Positions 38,623 through 50,029 of a DNA stretch of 64,000 nucleotides are shown here, piece after piece (the stretch's first letter is position 1; every line of letters starts with the position of its first letter). Below the pieces are notes generated by a model, which saw only the letters and a list, made by a program, of their open reading frames with translations, was not told the origin of the DNA and did not search any database. A program made the translations under genes and the position numbers. The stretch comes from Flaccisagitta enflata. Its lineage: Eukaryota; Chaetognatha; Sagittoidea; Aphragmophora. The stretch covers positions 100,006,001 through 100,070,000 of the forward strand of contig OZ231127.1 in the NCBI GenBank assembly GCA_965153355.1. Direction: 5' to 3'.

Positions 38623-39514
38623 TGTTAGAAATGTATGTCCGTCCGTTTTTTAAGTATGTGTGCCTTGTCTCTTTTGCGTGCTTTGGCTTTTCCTCTTTCG
38701 ATTATTCCAATGCCACGCGTCTTTTGTTTCTGCGCCATTTTATATTGAGCTAGATGGTAACCACTTATGGTTGCCTTGTATTTATGCCATTTGTTTTTAT
38801 TACATTGGCGAATATAAGTAACTCGTCTTTAATGTCATCCAATTTTGGATTGATTGATTTTATTATGTGCGGCATTGCTTAAAGTTGATTGATTTTCGTG
38901 ATCGTTTAGAATGTATAGATTCACTAATTTCAATAATCTCATCTTTTATTGCAGATAAACTTATGAACGGACAATTAACGTTAGTTTGACTTCGACAGAC
39001 ATGGGCTGAAACCAACGAAAGTGGGCCTAAAAGTAAGTTTTATAGACGCGTCTTTGCTTTTATTAACGTTGTTTGTTATCATGTTTTCCGGTCTGTTATT
39101 TTTGTCTTTTGCCCTTTTGCATTTTTATCGCCGGATTTTAGTATGGTTTTTATCGCTTGCCCGATCAGCTTGCTATAGGGATGATATGGATGAATTTAAT
39201 GGGATGGGCCGGGGCAGGGGCAGGTATTATCAGGTGGCATGGGCTCTGAAGAAGATGAACATGTTGTCATGTGCTGTTTCTGTCCTTTATTGTGTCCTAT
39301 CTCGATTTCATGTTATCTTTTGCGTTTGCTGATCACAATTAACGCCCACTTTCCCTTTCATTTTTCCCCCTCTCTTCAGTTGTTGAAATTTTTATGGAAT
39401 AAACGAGACGATCGCCTTCCTATTTTCCAATCGGCCAACTTTCTTTCACCACAAGTCGTCAGTCAGATAGACGCTCATAGACAGTGCCAGTTGAAACTCG
39501 TGGGCGTAATTATA
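38623..39514 (+). repeat. BEL/Pao 3' LTR
   Basis: Begins TGTTAGAAATGTATGTCCGT after the polypurine-like tract AAAAATGGGGCAGAA and ends GCGTAATTATA before the TATGG duplication. Has AATAAA at about 39392. Fourteen bases shorter than the 5' LTR through scattered indels. Confidence 0.92.
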
Positions 39515-39519
39515 TATGG

Positions 39520-41160
39520 ACATAAAGAGATGAAATAACAGATTCCAGCCTCATGTTTCAACCGGAGGTCGTTTCTGCAATGCTGTTGGTGATACTTTGA
39601 CATTTGTCACTCTGGTGACAATTTTTAGCCAATTTAGAAATTGACAAATTTCAAGAAATTTTTTTTTTGGGAAAGTAGTTCAAGGTTTGAACTAACAAAT
39701 TTCAGTTTAATTTAACCTTGTTATCTTATTCTTATAGCTTAAAAAAAAGATAGTTACTATAGGCCATAATCATGGAAAAAGGGGGGGTAGGCAACTTCTT
39801 TTTTTTTTTTGACACCAAAGCCCAGAGAGATAAGGCAAAACCAAAATTGAGTTCAATAGAGGAGACATCCAAGAGTACTTTCCAAAAAACAATTTGGAGG
39901 TACCTCTCTTTAAGTTTGAAATATACAAAAAGAACTGTTTTTTTGATTTTCCAAAAAAAATCCCATTATAATCCTATCGGGCCCCAAAAGAGCATATTTT
40001 ACTCATACGGAATTTGCTCCTATAAGCCCACATGAAAAGTTTTTGTTCTTTGTTGATTCTAGATCAGTTTTTCATGCTCTTTCTAGCCCTGAAAGAAAAT
40101 TGGAGGTACCTCTTCCTAATTTCGTACAATGGCTACCCCTATTTTCATGGGATCAAATTGCTGGCAGCAGCTTGCAGCTTGGCATATTTTTTTTTGTGGT
40201 AACATAGAAACTAAACGCATTGAGTAAAAAATTCGTTTTTGGCGCCATTTTGAAGAAAAATCGAAGCCATTTGATTTGCTATTTGATCAAGTAGCTGTGA
40301 CAATTCCGAATTGTATTACTAAGAAAAACTTTGAGACAAAAATTACTAATAGAAAAAAAGACGATATTTGCCTTCTTTCCAATCAATGATATTTTTCTTC
40401 AAAATTATGCCATTTTTAAACGAATGAAGCTAGGAATTCCAGACACAACTCAAATGAAAGATCTTTCGAAGGGCTTTACAGGCATCATCAATTTTAATCC
40501 ATTTTTTTTATGTTATGGTTCAAAAGAAAGGTTTTAAAGTTTTTAAAAATCCGCCATTTTTTATTTCACCAAGGTTAGATTCGTAGAACTAACGATCAGA
40601 TTGTGACAAAAAAAATCATTTGCATATTGTAGTCTTATTTCTTCCTCCATTTTTTTTTATAACAAGTAATCGCAGTGAAGGTTCCGATGTCTTCATGATG
40701 TAGGGCAATACACTAGAAGCATATTGACATGATTTGATATAAGTCAATCATTTTTTTAACGTCAGATTTGATGAATGTAAAGAGTAATACCGACAAATTT
40801 CATTTTCATGAATTCTAACAATGTTTCTTTCAACATTGTTTGTGTGAAATAGGAGGGGGAATACGTCTTGGATTTGTACTGGACGCCACTCAGGCCTACT
40901 TGGTGGATAGTGCCCAAAGAAGGCGCCGAAGTTTGTTAAAAGTTCAGGCGCGTCGAGATAGGGTTTTAGCCCGGCATTGAAAATATGACAAGTCGGCAGA
41001 TATCAGTGGGAAATGAATTCTACTTGGCAAAAATGAACCATATGCACGCCTGTTGGTTTGGTATATTAGATTGTTGATTGGATTGCTAACTGGATGGTAA
41101 CTTGATGTTATAAGCGTCCTTAGATTGTCCACGTCTGTTTAAAGTTTGAGAATGTGTCAG
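39520..41160. other. Mostly unrecognised AT-rich sequence
   Basis: No gene. A module near 40400-40475 (AAACGAATGAAGCTAGGAAT, then TCAAATGAAAGATCTTTC) recurs at other loci in this window, so part of this stretch is probably an unplaced MITE-type repeat. Confidence 0.45.
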
Positions 41161-41365
41161 TTTTAGTAGCGGACACGCGACTTTATAAGAGGCTTTGTCC
41201 GTCTGTCAGACTGTCCTTCTGTCTGTCCGTCCAACCATGAGCATGATCATGAAGCTTTTTGTAAATATGTGTAAGGAGGGGAGGGTGTGTGGTGTGGATG
41301 AGGGTTGGACGCCTCAAACCACCCATCCGCAATGATATTGTGACCCCGTATGACTTGTTCTGATT
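41161..41365 (-). mobile_element. Family H copy H13
   Basis: Reverse strand: TTTTAGTAGCGGACACGCGA, CTTTATAAGAGGC, TTTGTCC with GTCC/GTCT tetranucleotides, then the 5' part with ACCCATCCGCAATGATATTG and TGACCCCGTA. It belongs to the same subfamily as 45156-45331. Confidence 0.75.
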
Positions 41366-41504
41366 TCGGTACTGTTACTTATGAATTGTGAAACATTATA
41401 ATGGGAATTAATGAAGAACAATAAACGCGGGGTTGCTCTACCGTCGGGGGCGGTTGGGCAGAGAGCCAGAGACGCTCACCTCACCTTTCACACTCACACA
41501 ACCC

Positions 41505-41506
<2 letters not shown>

Positions 41507-41591
<85 letters not shown>
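41507..41591 (+). repeat. CA microsatellite
   Basis: About 42 CA units. Confidence 0.97.
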
Positions 41592-41593
<2 letters not shown>

Positions 41594-41701
41594 TCACACA
41601 GATCTAAATGTTGTCACTTTTGAATTCTATGTGACCTACCTAAACAATGTTTCCTGTAGAGTATGAATTCCTTGAATTGCGAAAATTTTAGTGTCCTCTG
41701 C

Positions 41702-41955
41702 TTTTGGGCGTGTTTCTACTCGCGACAATCGCGTTTTGAATGTTTCACTCGGTCGCTCGCTATGTTCGTTCTCTCGCACTGTTCATTCACTCTGCAGCAT
41801 TCTATTTTGCTACACTCACTTTGCTCGCTCGCTCCTTTCGTGGGGTCACTCACTTTGCTCACTCCCTCGTAGGACAATAGAATTTCATGAATATGCATTC
41901 ACACTAAAAACGCGTTTAGTGGGAATGAACGCGTTTTTTGTCGTCACTAGAGACA
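41702..41955 (+). repeat. CACTCGCT-rich dispersed repeat, copy 2
   Basis: GGGCGTGTTTCTACTCGCGA, CAATCGCGTTTTGAA, then TCGCTC/CACTC repeats, CACTCCCTCGTAGGA, and AACGCGTTTTTTGTCGTCAC. Matches 20795-21060. Confidence 0.65.
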
Positions 41956-41959
41956 GTTC

Positions 41960-42340
41960 ACGTTAAAGAGCTGATTCATGGTGGTCGCTCTTTCTCAAGA
42001 ATTACTACCATGTAATGGGTTTTCATATTACAATACATACATCAATTACAAGTAATTATTCAATTTATTATTGTGAATATTCACCGGCTCTTTAAAGGAA
42101 AAAAAACCATAAAGATTGCAAAAAAACATTTGGTGTGTCTTGTCAGTAATTCTGTCCTTTTCTACTTTTCCCCTTCTAATTCTGCATGTGTCTCTGTCTC
42201 TGTCTCTTCGTCTGTTTTTGTGTCACATTAGCTTTTTCTCTTTCTTTAATTACTTCGTACTTCCTTTTTAGGTGCGCCAAAGCACATCCATATCGCGTCG
42301 ACTCTATCGGTTGGTTGGTTGGTCTCGAAAATGTTTCCTT
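41960..42340. other. No recognised feature
   Basis: AT-rich sequence before the family C pair. Nothing recognised. Confidence 0.5.
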
Positions 42341-42341
42341 T

Positions 42342-42804
42342 TTGGGCAGCGGCCCCGAAGGGGTCAATGACCTATGATTTCACACAGGAAAAAATTCTCC
42401 TCCTTCTTCTCCTCCAGCGTACCCCCCCCCTTGAGGCCCAAATCCTAGCGTTGAGGCTCAAATCCCAGCCTCGAGGCTCAAACCCTAGCCTCGAGGCTCA
42501 AATCCCAGCCTGGAGGCTCAAATCCAAGCCTCGAGGCTCAAATCCTAGCTTCCAGGCTCAAATCCCAGCCTCGAGGCTCAAATCCTAGCCTCAAGGCTCA
42601 AATCCCAGCCTTGAGGCTCAAATCCCAGCCTTGAGGCTTAAATCCCAGCCTCAAGGCTCAAATCCAAGCCTTGAGGCTCAAATCCTAGTCTGGAGGCCCT
42701 AATCCTAGTCTCGAGGCTCAAATCCCAGCCTTGAGGCTCAAATCCCAGCCTCAAGGCTCAAATCTCAGCCTCCAGGCCCTAATCCCAGCCTTGAGGCTCA
42801 AATA
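42342..42804 (+). mobile_element. Family C element, copy C8
   Basis: Left end GGGCAGCGGCCCCGAAGGGG, TCAATGACCTATGATTTCAC, CTCCTCC, then a regular 20-bp minisatellite (GAGGCTCAAATCCCAGCCTC, about 19 units). It meets the inverted end of C9 near 42805. Confidence 0.8.
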
Positions 42805-43030
42805 AAATAGTCGCAAAAGCGTGAGATGGTCAGCGGTACCCTTGCCCTGCCTAAGTAGGTTGTGCTTGAAGTTGAGGGGGGAGCAGGGCAGCGGCCCCGA
42901 AGGGGTCGATGACCTATGCTTTCACACATATGGGGGATTTTCTCCTCCTCCTCCTCCTCCTCCTCCTTCTCCGTCCCTCCCCCTCAAATCCCAGTCTCGA
43001 GGCCAAAATTCCAGTCTCGAGGTTCGGTAC
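42805..43030 (-). mobile_element. Family C element, copy C9 (partial)
   Basis: Starts AATAGTCGCAAAAGCGTGAG, GGTCAGCGGTACCC, hairpin arms GCCCTGCCTAAG and GAGCAGGGC, GGCCCCGAAGGGGTCGATGA, ACACATATGGG and CTCCTCC. Truncated in the core at about 43030. Head-to-head with C8. Confidence 0.75.
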
Positions 43031-43197
43031 TGACCTACTGACCCTCACCCACCTTCGGCCTCTGGTTCGGCTTCGGTTTTGAAAGTGCTAGTGGGTAGTT
43101 GAAATGCCAGTATGTAGTAGGCAGAAGGCTCATAATTGATTTTGGTAATGAGAGAAAGAGAGAGAGAGGAAGAGAGACAGAGAGACAGAGAGAGAGA

Positions 43198-43337
<140 letters not shown>

Positions 43338-43951
43338 GGGAAAGAAAAAGAGAAAATGAAATAAAGAGAAAGATAGAGAGAATGAAAGAGACAAAGTGAG
43401 AGACAGAAACAAGTAAAAATGAACTGATAACCATGATGTAAAAATCATTTTAAAAGAAATATCAGGACCACTGTTTTTTAAAAAAGTTTTTGAACAAACA
43501 ATATATACCAAGATGAATAAATAAAATATCAGTAATTAACAGGCCTTAATTTAGTGATTTGGTTGAGCGTGCACGCCGCTGCTCACAATTTCAGCGTGCC
43601 CAATAGAGAATGAGCGTGCCCGGTTTTCAAACTCGTTTTCCATTCACACTTGATTTCATCATACAATGATACAAATATTTATTATAAAAGTGACTCTTTT
43701 AAGAATTGTTCAAATGTTATCACGTGTATACCATTATGTTTGATCAACAGATGCAAGCTATTTGAAAGGATATGCAAATGAAATAATGAACCATTGAGTG
43801 AGTGACAGAAACTGACGTCGATGATTCATTTACCTGTAGTTCTTTTCTAAGAATATTTTCAGGTTTATGCAAAAAATTCAAATTGTTCAATTTTTTTTTA
43901 ACAATATATTACTGCATGGCTGAATGGAAAAATTAATGAATTTATGAATAA

Positions 43952-43995
<44 letters not shown>

Positions 43996-44161
43996 AAAAA
44001 AGAAAGCAAGAAAGAAAGAAAGAAAGATAGAAAGAAAAAAAAGAAAGAATGAAGGGGGAATGCTTGGATGAATCAAAGAATCAATCAAATTTATAAATAA
44101 GAGAAAGAAAGAAAAAAAGAAAAGGAGAGAGAAGAAAAATAAAGAAAGACAAAAAGAAAAA

Positions 44162-44217
<56 letters not shown>
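43952..44217 (+). repeat. GAAA microsatellite in two blocks
   Basis: Blocks at about 43952-44048 and 44157-44217 separated by a similar unit (GAATGMAKGGATG.AYAAATC), which repeats at 44750. This shows local tandem duplication inside hAT-2 copy B. Confidence 0.9.
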
Positions 44218-44266
44218 GGGAATGCATGGATGGACAAATCTAAGAGGCATTTGAATTTATGAATAA

Positions 44267-44656
44267 ACAAGGCCAACACCTATAAGTCGCGTGCGAGATT
44301 TACAGGGTAAGAAGGACTTAGAATGACTTAGAATGACTTAGAATGACTTAAAATGACTTAGAATGACTTAGAACGACTTAGAATGACTTAAAATGTCCAA
44401 AAAGGACTTAAAATGTCTAAAAAACCTAACGACCAAAAATGACTTAAAATAACTTAAAATGACTTTGAATAACTTAAAATGACTTAGAATGACTCAAAAT
44501 GACTTAGAATAACTATTAATGACTAAAAAAGACTTAAAATGACCTAAGAGTTGACGCTTTATTACAAAAAAAGTAAAGTGTGACGGACGGACCGACGGAC
44601 GGACGGACCGACGGACGGACGGACCGACGGACGGACCGACAAAGCGGGGTGTAGAG
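44267..44656 (+). mobile_element. Family H copy H5 (3' hairpin missing)
   Basis: 5' ACAAGGCCAACACCTATAAG, TCGCGTGCGAGATTTACAGG; core of 10-bp TGACTTAGAA units; GACG/GACC array; then AAAGCGGGGTGTAGAG and a break at about 44656 just before the hairpin. Very close to the copy at 56379. Confidence 0.8.
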
Positions 44657-45071
44657 AATAAAAAAGAAAGAAAAATAGAAAGGGAGAAAAGAGAAAAAGA
44701 GAGAAAGAAAGGAAGAAAGAAAGAAAGACAGAAAGAAAAAAAAAAGAATGAAGGAGGGAATTCATGGATGGACAAATCAAAGAATCAATCTAATGAATCA
44801 ATGATTGTTCTTTACACGATCAAATAAAGATAATCAATCTTGATGATATTTTGTATGCCTGAAGTGATAAGAGAGTGCCATCCGGGCATGCCCCTCAGCT
44901 AAAACAGTGTGCCCGACAGTAAAACTGAGTGCCTCGGGCACGCGGGCATGCTCTGAATTAAGGCCTGGTAATCAACATTTCAGTTTCTATTTTTTTTTTC
45001 TTAACCAAAGAAAATTATACATCGATAAAATTTATAATTATCTTTATGTATATTTCTTAATATGCAATAGA

Positions 45072-45331
45072 TGTACAGACAAAGTGGGTTATAGAGTCAC
45101 CTGAACGCGACTTAAAATAAAGAAAAGAAATAAAGACATAGAAAGTAAACAAGTGATGCGGGGTCACAATATTGCTGCGGAGGGGTGGGCAGAGGCATCC
45201 AACCCCCATGCACACCCCATCCCATCCCTAAAATGTATCTTAAACGCTTGTTTTCCCACTTTTCAACTCCATGACCCCGGACGGACCAACTGACGGACAA
45301 AGCCTCATAGAGTTGCGTGTCTGCAAATAAA
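45072..45331 (+). mobile_element. Family H 3'-end fragment and adjacent copy H7
   Basis: A tail fragment (ACAAAGTGGGTTATAGAGTC, ACCTGAACGCGACTTAAAA) ends at about 45118. A second copy follows (45156-45331): TGCGGGGTCACAATATTG, AGGGGTGGGCAG, CGGACGGACC, CCTCATAGAGTTGCGTGTCT and GCAAATAAA. Confidence 0.7.
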
Positions 45332-45602
45332 GAATGAAAAAAAAATTGCTAAGAAAAAAAAATATTTAAGGTTGAGGCAAGATGAACAGGTATGCAACAA
45401 GACAAACAGACAGACATATGGACAGCATTAAGAAATATGCCTTGCAATAGGGATTGACCAATGGTTAACTTTGGCACTGACCTAGTGGATGGAGCACTAC
45501 TTCTACCTTGGAACCAAATTCAAAGTGGATTCTATATATATTCTATATTCTATTATATATATTACACGAAAAACTAAAAAGATAAAAGTAAGATGAAAAT
45601 GA
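45332..45602. other. No recognised feature
   Basis: AT-rich sequence between two family H copies. Nothing recognised. Confidence 0.5.
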
Positions 45603-45788
45603 AGAAGGCGGGATACACGGCTACTCTAGTTGTATGCGGTGGGCAGGAGCAGTGCTGGAGAAAGTCACTAGAGCATCTGGGCAGGAGCTGTATACTCAAA
45701 AAGCTAAAAAATGCCAAAAAAATAAAAACAGGACCGACCAACCAAACAACTGACAGACTGACTGACGGCGTAGCACGCGACTAAAAAA
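45603..45788 (+). mobile_element. Family H copy H8
   Basis: GGCGGGATACACGGCTAC, TGGGCAGGAGCAGTGCTGG, CATCTGGGCAGGAGC, a short GACC/GACT stretch, and 3' GCACGCGACTAAAAA. The left arm of the 3' hairpin is lost (only GGCGTAGCACGCGAC remains). Closest to 55466-55656. Confidence 0.75.
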
Positions 45789-46784
45789 ACTAAAAATAGA
45801 AGACAGAAAAAATGAAAATTTGATTGAATCTTTAAATATTTTTTAAATCTTTCTTTATAATTTTCTTTGAATAAAGAATAAGAGTACACTCATAAAAAAA
45901 AATTCGAAATATAATAATTATTATGAAAATTATATCTAGTGGGTCGATTATTATACTTGCGATTTTGTATATTTATTATATTCATCCGCAAAGCGATTTT
46001 CACCCAAAATATACTGAAATATACTGAAATATACTGAAATATACCAGCACTTCCGAAAACAACTAAAAAAAAACAAGTGCAGAATCATAGCAACAACGGG
46101 AATGACATAGAGGAGGTTATTGGAGTCGAAAAATCAATTGTTTTCGAATAATAAAAGCCAATTAAAAAAAATATAACAATTACACAAACAGCACGACCAC
46201 TACTTTTCTCTTAAAAGGTTGTGCGGCCTTTTTTACCACTGGGAAAGTTTCAGGTTGGCTTGCAGTGCATGTGTAGAGAGAAAAATATTTAAAAAAAAAA
46301 AAAAAAAAAAATCGTGTACATATATAACAATTATAGTAAAAAAAAGACTGGCTAAAAAATTTTTTTCAATGTAAAGTATATATAAGTATTATATTTGGCA
46401 AAAAACATAAAAAAAAGGCCTCCGAGAAAAAAAACAGAGTTTTTCAATTATATATTTATTATATTGGCGAAAAAGACTGAAAAAAAAAAGGTTTTTTTTC
46501 CAAAGTTAAAGTTTCCTCATGTATAACAGTTTTATTGAAGAAACTTTAATTTTTTTTTTTGGCCGGCCGGTCGGTAAAAGTTTTTCAGAATATAACTGTT
46601 ATTCAGTCTAAACACTTGTAATTTTTTCACTTGCCCTATTGTTCTTTTGTTCGGTCACAATCAAGGAAATGCAAAGCAGACATCTACCGAGCTATTTTAT
46701 TTTAGTGCAGAAGGAACAAGGATGGTCTTTTATTGAACAACGGAAACTGCTCGCCCCAAACAGCAGCACAGCGCAGCAGCGCAG

Positions 46785-46822
46785 CAGCGCAGCACGGCCC
46801 AGCTTACTGCTGCGCCGCAAAT
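46785..46822 (+). repeat. AGCGCAGC short repeat
   Basis: CAGCGCAGCAGCGCAGCAGC type units, followed by an inverted CTGCTGCGCCGC that could pair with them. Confidence 0.8.
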
Positions 46823-46925
46823 GAAATATCAACCTTTGCTTAAAAAAAATTGTGCAATAAACTTTGTTCGCGGGTGTGGCGGGCATGCTGCCCAGATTGC
46901 ATTGACTACACTAAATAATTTTCTT

Positions 46926-47267
46926 TCTTTTTCACAGATTAAATAAAATTAAAAAAAAAAAGCCTGCATTGAGCCAACGCCGCCGTCAACATTGCAACCT
47001 TCCACTTGACTTTGCGCCCAAGCAGCTTGTCGGGGACATCGCCGCCTCGACGACTTCAGCACCAACAGGAGTCCCACAGCTTGGCTTCTCCCAGATGGTA
47101 ATTAGGGGTGGTTTGGGGTGGTGAATGTTGAGATAAGTAATTCTCTTTGATAGGTGTTCATTCTGGGCCAGTGTGAGAGGCTGCTGTGGGCGACCACCGA
47201 GCCAGCCTAGGGCCGTGGAGATCGGCCAAACGAGGGGTTTGGTGCAAGCTCACCAACCCTTATCACA

Positions 47268-47268
<1 letters not shown>
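46926..47268 (+). other. CG-rich segment with splice-like borders
   Basis: TTTCTTTTTCACAG at about 46938 and CAGATGGTAATT at about 47094 bracket a CG-rich stretch. No convincing protein. It might be an exon of an unknown transcript; evidence is weak. Confidence 0.25.
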
Positions 47269-47325
<57 letters not shown>

Positions 47326-47360
47326 GAGAGAGAGAAATAGAGGAAATAAAAACAGAGAAT

Positions 47361-47420
<60 letters not shown>

Positions 47421-47503
47421 GAAGAGAGGAAAGAGAGAAGAAGAGAAATAAAGAGAGAAATAGAGATATAGAAAGAGAAAGAATGAGAGAGAGAAATAGA
47501 GAG

Positions 47504-47583
<80 letters not shown>
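47269..47583 (+). repeat. GA microsatellite, compound
   Basis: Three GA blocks separated by GAAATAGA-type spacers. Confidence 0.95.
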
Positions 47584-47587
<4 letters not shown>

Positions 47588-47829
47588 ACAGACAAACAGA
47601 GAAAAGGAAACATAAGGTTTATTAGTGAAAGGAAAAGAATGTACACAAAACACCAAGCAGAAAAAAGAATCAAAGCTCATTCCTATCATTTTCTTCCCGC
47701 ATGTACGCCGGATCACGCGCGGTTGACGACCAAAACGTCCAAGAAAACACTTCACCACGATCGTCCACAACATCCCCAACGATGACAAGCATCCCCAGAC
47801 GCTTCATTAACCCCCAAACAGCTCGTCAA

Positions 47830-48104
47830 CGCCGACCGAAAACAAGAGGATCGTCGCCGAACTTGCGCCAACTTCGGTCTCAATAAATTGACGGTTCCTG
47901 ACCACCCACGTGGCTGAAAATTTTACTGGAGCAACATTGTGGTTAGACTGACTCCTGGTAAAAATTTCAACGTTCTCGAATAAAAACGTCGGCGTCAGCA
48001 TCAAAAAACATCGAGAGGTTTGACGAGCGGACCGCCGCCGAGCTCCCGCCAACTTCGGTCCCATTTTATCGTCGGTTCCCGATCACCTACGTAGAAAAAA
48101 TTTT
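47830..48104 (+). repeat. CG-rich direct repeat units
   Basis: Unit 1 (about 47850-47995) and unit 2 (about 48030-48104, continuing at 49952-50030) share GCCAACTTCGGTC, a CGGTTCC.GA.CACC.ACG segment and TCTCGAATAAAAACGTCGGC. Unit 2 is split by the 48105-49943 insertion. Function unknown. Confidence 0.65.
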
Positions 48105-48140
48105 GGCTGAAGTTAGTTATAGCAGTCTCCCTATATATTT

Positions 48141-49450
48141 AGCTGGTTTACATAGGTAGAGGGTAGTAAAAGTATGTGAATTTTTTTCTAATTTGGTATA
48201 CAAGTAGTAGGTAGTAAATAAAGAAATCCTGCAAAATTTAAATTAAATCTGAAGTCTGGTTTATAAGATATTAGCTTATAAATGTAGTAATGTAATAAAA
48301 GACCTTCTCAACTAATTAAAGACATTATATCTTTGGATCCATACTTCAGAATTTCATGAAATTTTGCTTGTGTTGTTTTTAGGTCAACATGAGCTTGTGT
48401 ACCAATTTTCAACAAAAATCGTTAACTTTTACTACCCTTTGCCTATTATTTTTGTAGTAATATTTAGCTGGTTTACATAGGTAGAGGGTAGTAAAAGTAT
48501 GTGAATGTTTTTCTAATTTGGTATACAAGTAGTAGGTAGTAAATAAACAAATCCTGCAAAATTTAGATTAAATCTGAAGTCTGGTTTATAAGATATTCGC
48601 TTATAAATGTAGTAATGTAATAAAAGACCTTCTCAACTAATTAAAGACATTATATCTTTGGATCCATACTTCAGAATTTCATAAAATTTTGCTGGTGTTG
48701 TTTTTAGGTCAACATGAGCTTGTGTACCAATTTTCAACAAAAATCGTTAACTTTTACTACCCTTTGCCTATTATTTTTGTAGTAATATTTAGCTGGTTTA
48801 CATAGGTAGAGGGTAGTAAAAGTATGTGAATTTTTTTCTAATTTGGTATACAAGTAGTAGGTAGTAAAAAAACAAATCCTGCAAAATTTAAATTAAATCT
48901 GAAGTCTGGTTTATAAGATATTAGCTTATAAATGTAGTAATGTAATAAAAGACCTTCTCAATATTTTAAAGACATTATATCTTTGGATCCATACTTCAGA
49001 ATTTCATGAAACTTTGCTTGTGTTTTTTTAAGGTCAATAGGAGCTTGTGTACCAATTTTCAACAAAAATCTTAAACTTTTACTACCCTTTGCCTATTATT
49101 TTCGTAGTTAAATTTGCCGGGACTTAGGTGGTTTATAAAGGTAGAGGGTAGTAAAAGTATGCTAATTTTTTTCTAATTTGGTATATAAGTAGAGGGTATT
49201 AAAAAAACAACTCCTGCAAAATTTGAATTAAATCTGAAGTCTGGTTTATGAGATATTACCTTATCAATGTAGTAATATGTTACTAGGACTTAAGCAGTTT
49301 ACATAGGCAAAAGGTAGTAAAATTATGTAAATGTTTTTTTTATTTGGTATATAAGTAAAGGGTATTAATTGAACAGCCCCTGCAAAATTTTAATAAATTC
49401 TGAAGTCTGGTTTATAAGATATTAACTTTTAAATGTAGTAATATTTTTCT
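48141..49450 (+). repeat. 325-bp tandem repeat
   Basis: AGCTGGTTTACATAGGTAGA recurs at 48141, 48466 and 48791 (exact 325-base spacing). Two more diverged, shorter units start near 49125 and 49285. Each unit has GGATCCATACTTCAGAATTT and TTTACTACCCTTTGCC. No open frame persists. Confidence 0.92.
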
Positions 49451-49668
49451 AGTACTATTTTCAATTATTTTTTATTATTTTTAATATTTTGTACTATTTA
49501 GTACTATTTTTTATTGTTTTGTACTATTTTGTACTATTTACTATCATTTTTTTTAATTCATACTATCTAGTAATATTTTTCAATAATAAGTAATATTTTA
49601 AACTGTTTTGTAGTATTTACTATTACTTGGTACTATTTTTTGCTATTTAGTACTATTTAGTATTTAAT

Positions 49669-49757
49669 ACACTTTGCCAATGGTAAAATACACTTTGCCA
49701 ATGGTAAAGTACACTTTGCCAATGGTAAAGTATACTTTGCCAATGGTAAAGTACACT
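49669..49757 (+). repeat. 21-bp tandem repeat
   Basis: CACTTTGCCAATGGTAAARTA, about four units, followed by GGTGGCC-rich repeats to 49915. Confidence 0.9.
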
Positions 49758-50029
49758 TTGGGCTAAGGGTGGCCTTAGGGGTGGGGGGTGGCCTCAGGGA
49801 TGAGGTGGCCAAGTTTTGAGGAGAGGTGGCTAAGTTTTAAGGAGGGGTGGCCGAGTCAGCACTAGGGGTGGCCGGGACAGCACTAAGGGTGGCCTAGGCC
49901 ACCCCTAGTAATTTTTAGGAGACTGCTATAATTAACTTGATCCAAAATTTTTACTAGAGCTACATCGTGGTTTAAGTGACTTCTGTTAAAAATTTAAGCC
50001 TTCTCGAATAAAAACGTCGGCGGCAGCTT

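Larger units (their letters stand above)
26361..39514 (+). mobile_element. BEL/Pao LTR retrotransposon, full length, inactivated
   Basis: Two LTRs (906 and 892 bp) share TGTTAGAAATG starts and GCGTAATTATA ends, with a 5-bp target duplication TATGG at 26356-26360 and 39515-39519. Domain order is gag with zinc knuckle, protease, reverse transcriptase, RNase H, integrase with a BEL-type C-terminal domain, which identifies BEL/Pao. Reading frames are broken many times and two catalytic Asp are lost. About 3.5 kb after pol is extra. No convincing tRNA primer-binding site was recognised after the 5' LTR. Confidence 0.93.
43540..44967. mobile_element. Non-autonomous hAT-like transposon (hAT-2, copy B)
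   Basis: Left end CAGGCCTTAATTTAG, right end CTGAATTAAGGCCTG; near-perfect 8-bp duplication GTAATTAA (43532-43539) and GTAATCAA (44968-44975). Terminal regions match copy A (6674-7844), including GAGCGTGCCCGGTTTTCAA and GAGTGCCTCGGGCACGCGGG. The interior instead carries GAAA microsatellites and family H copy H5. Confidence 0.88.
48105..49943. mobile_element. 8-bp-TSD element carrying a 325-bp tandem array
   Basis: Inverted ends GGCTGAAGTTAGTTATAGCA with GTCTCC and the reverse at 49917-49943 (GGAGAC, TGCTATAATTAACTTGATCC). The target AAAATTTT is duplicated at 48097-48104 and 49944-49951, and the sister unit at 47917-47924 has it once. A GG start with 8-9-bp TSD recalls Merlin elements, but no transposase is present. 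Confidence 0.8.
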
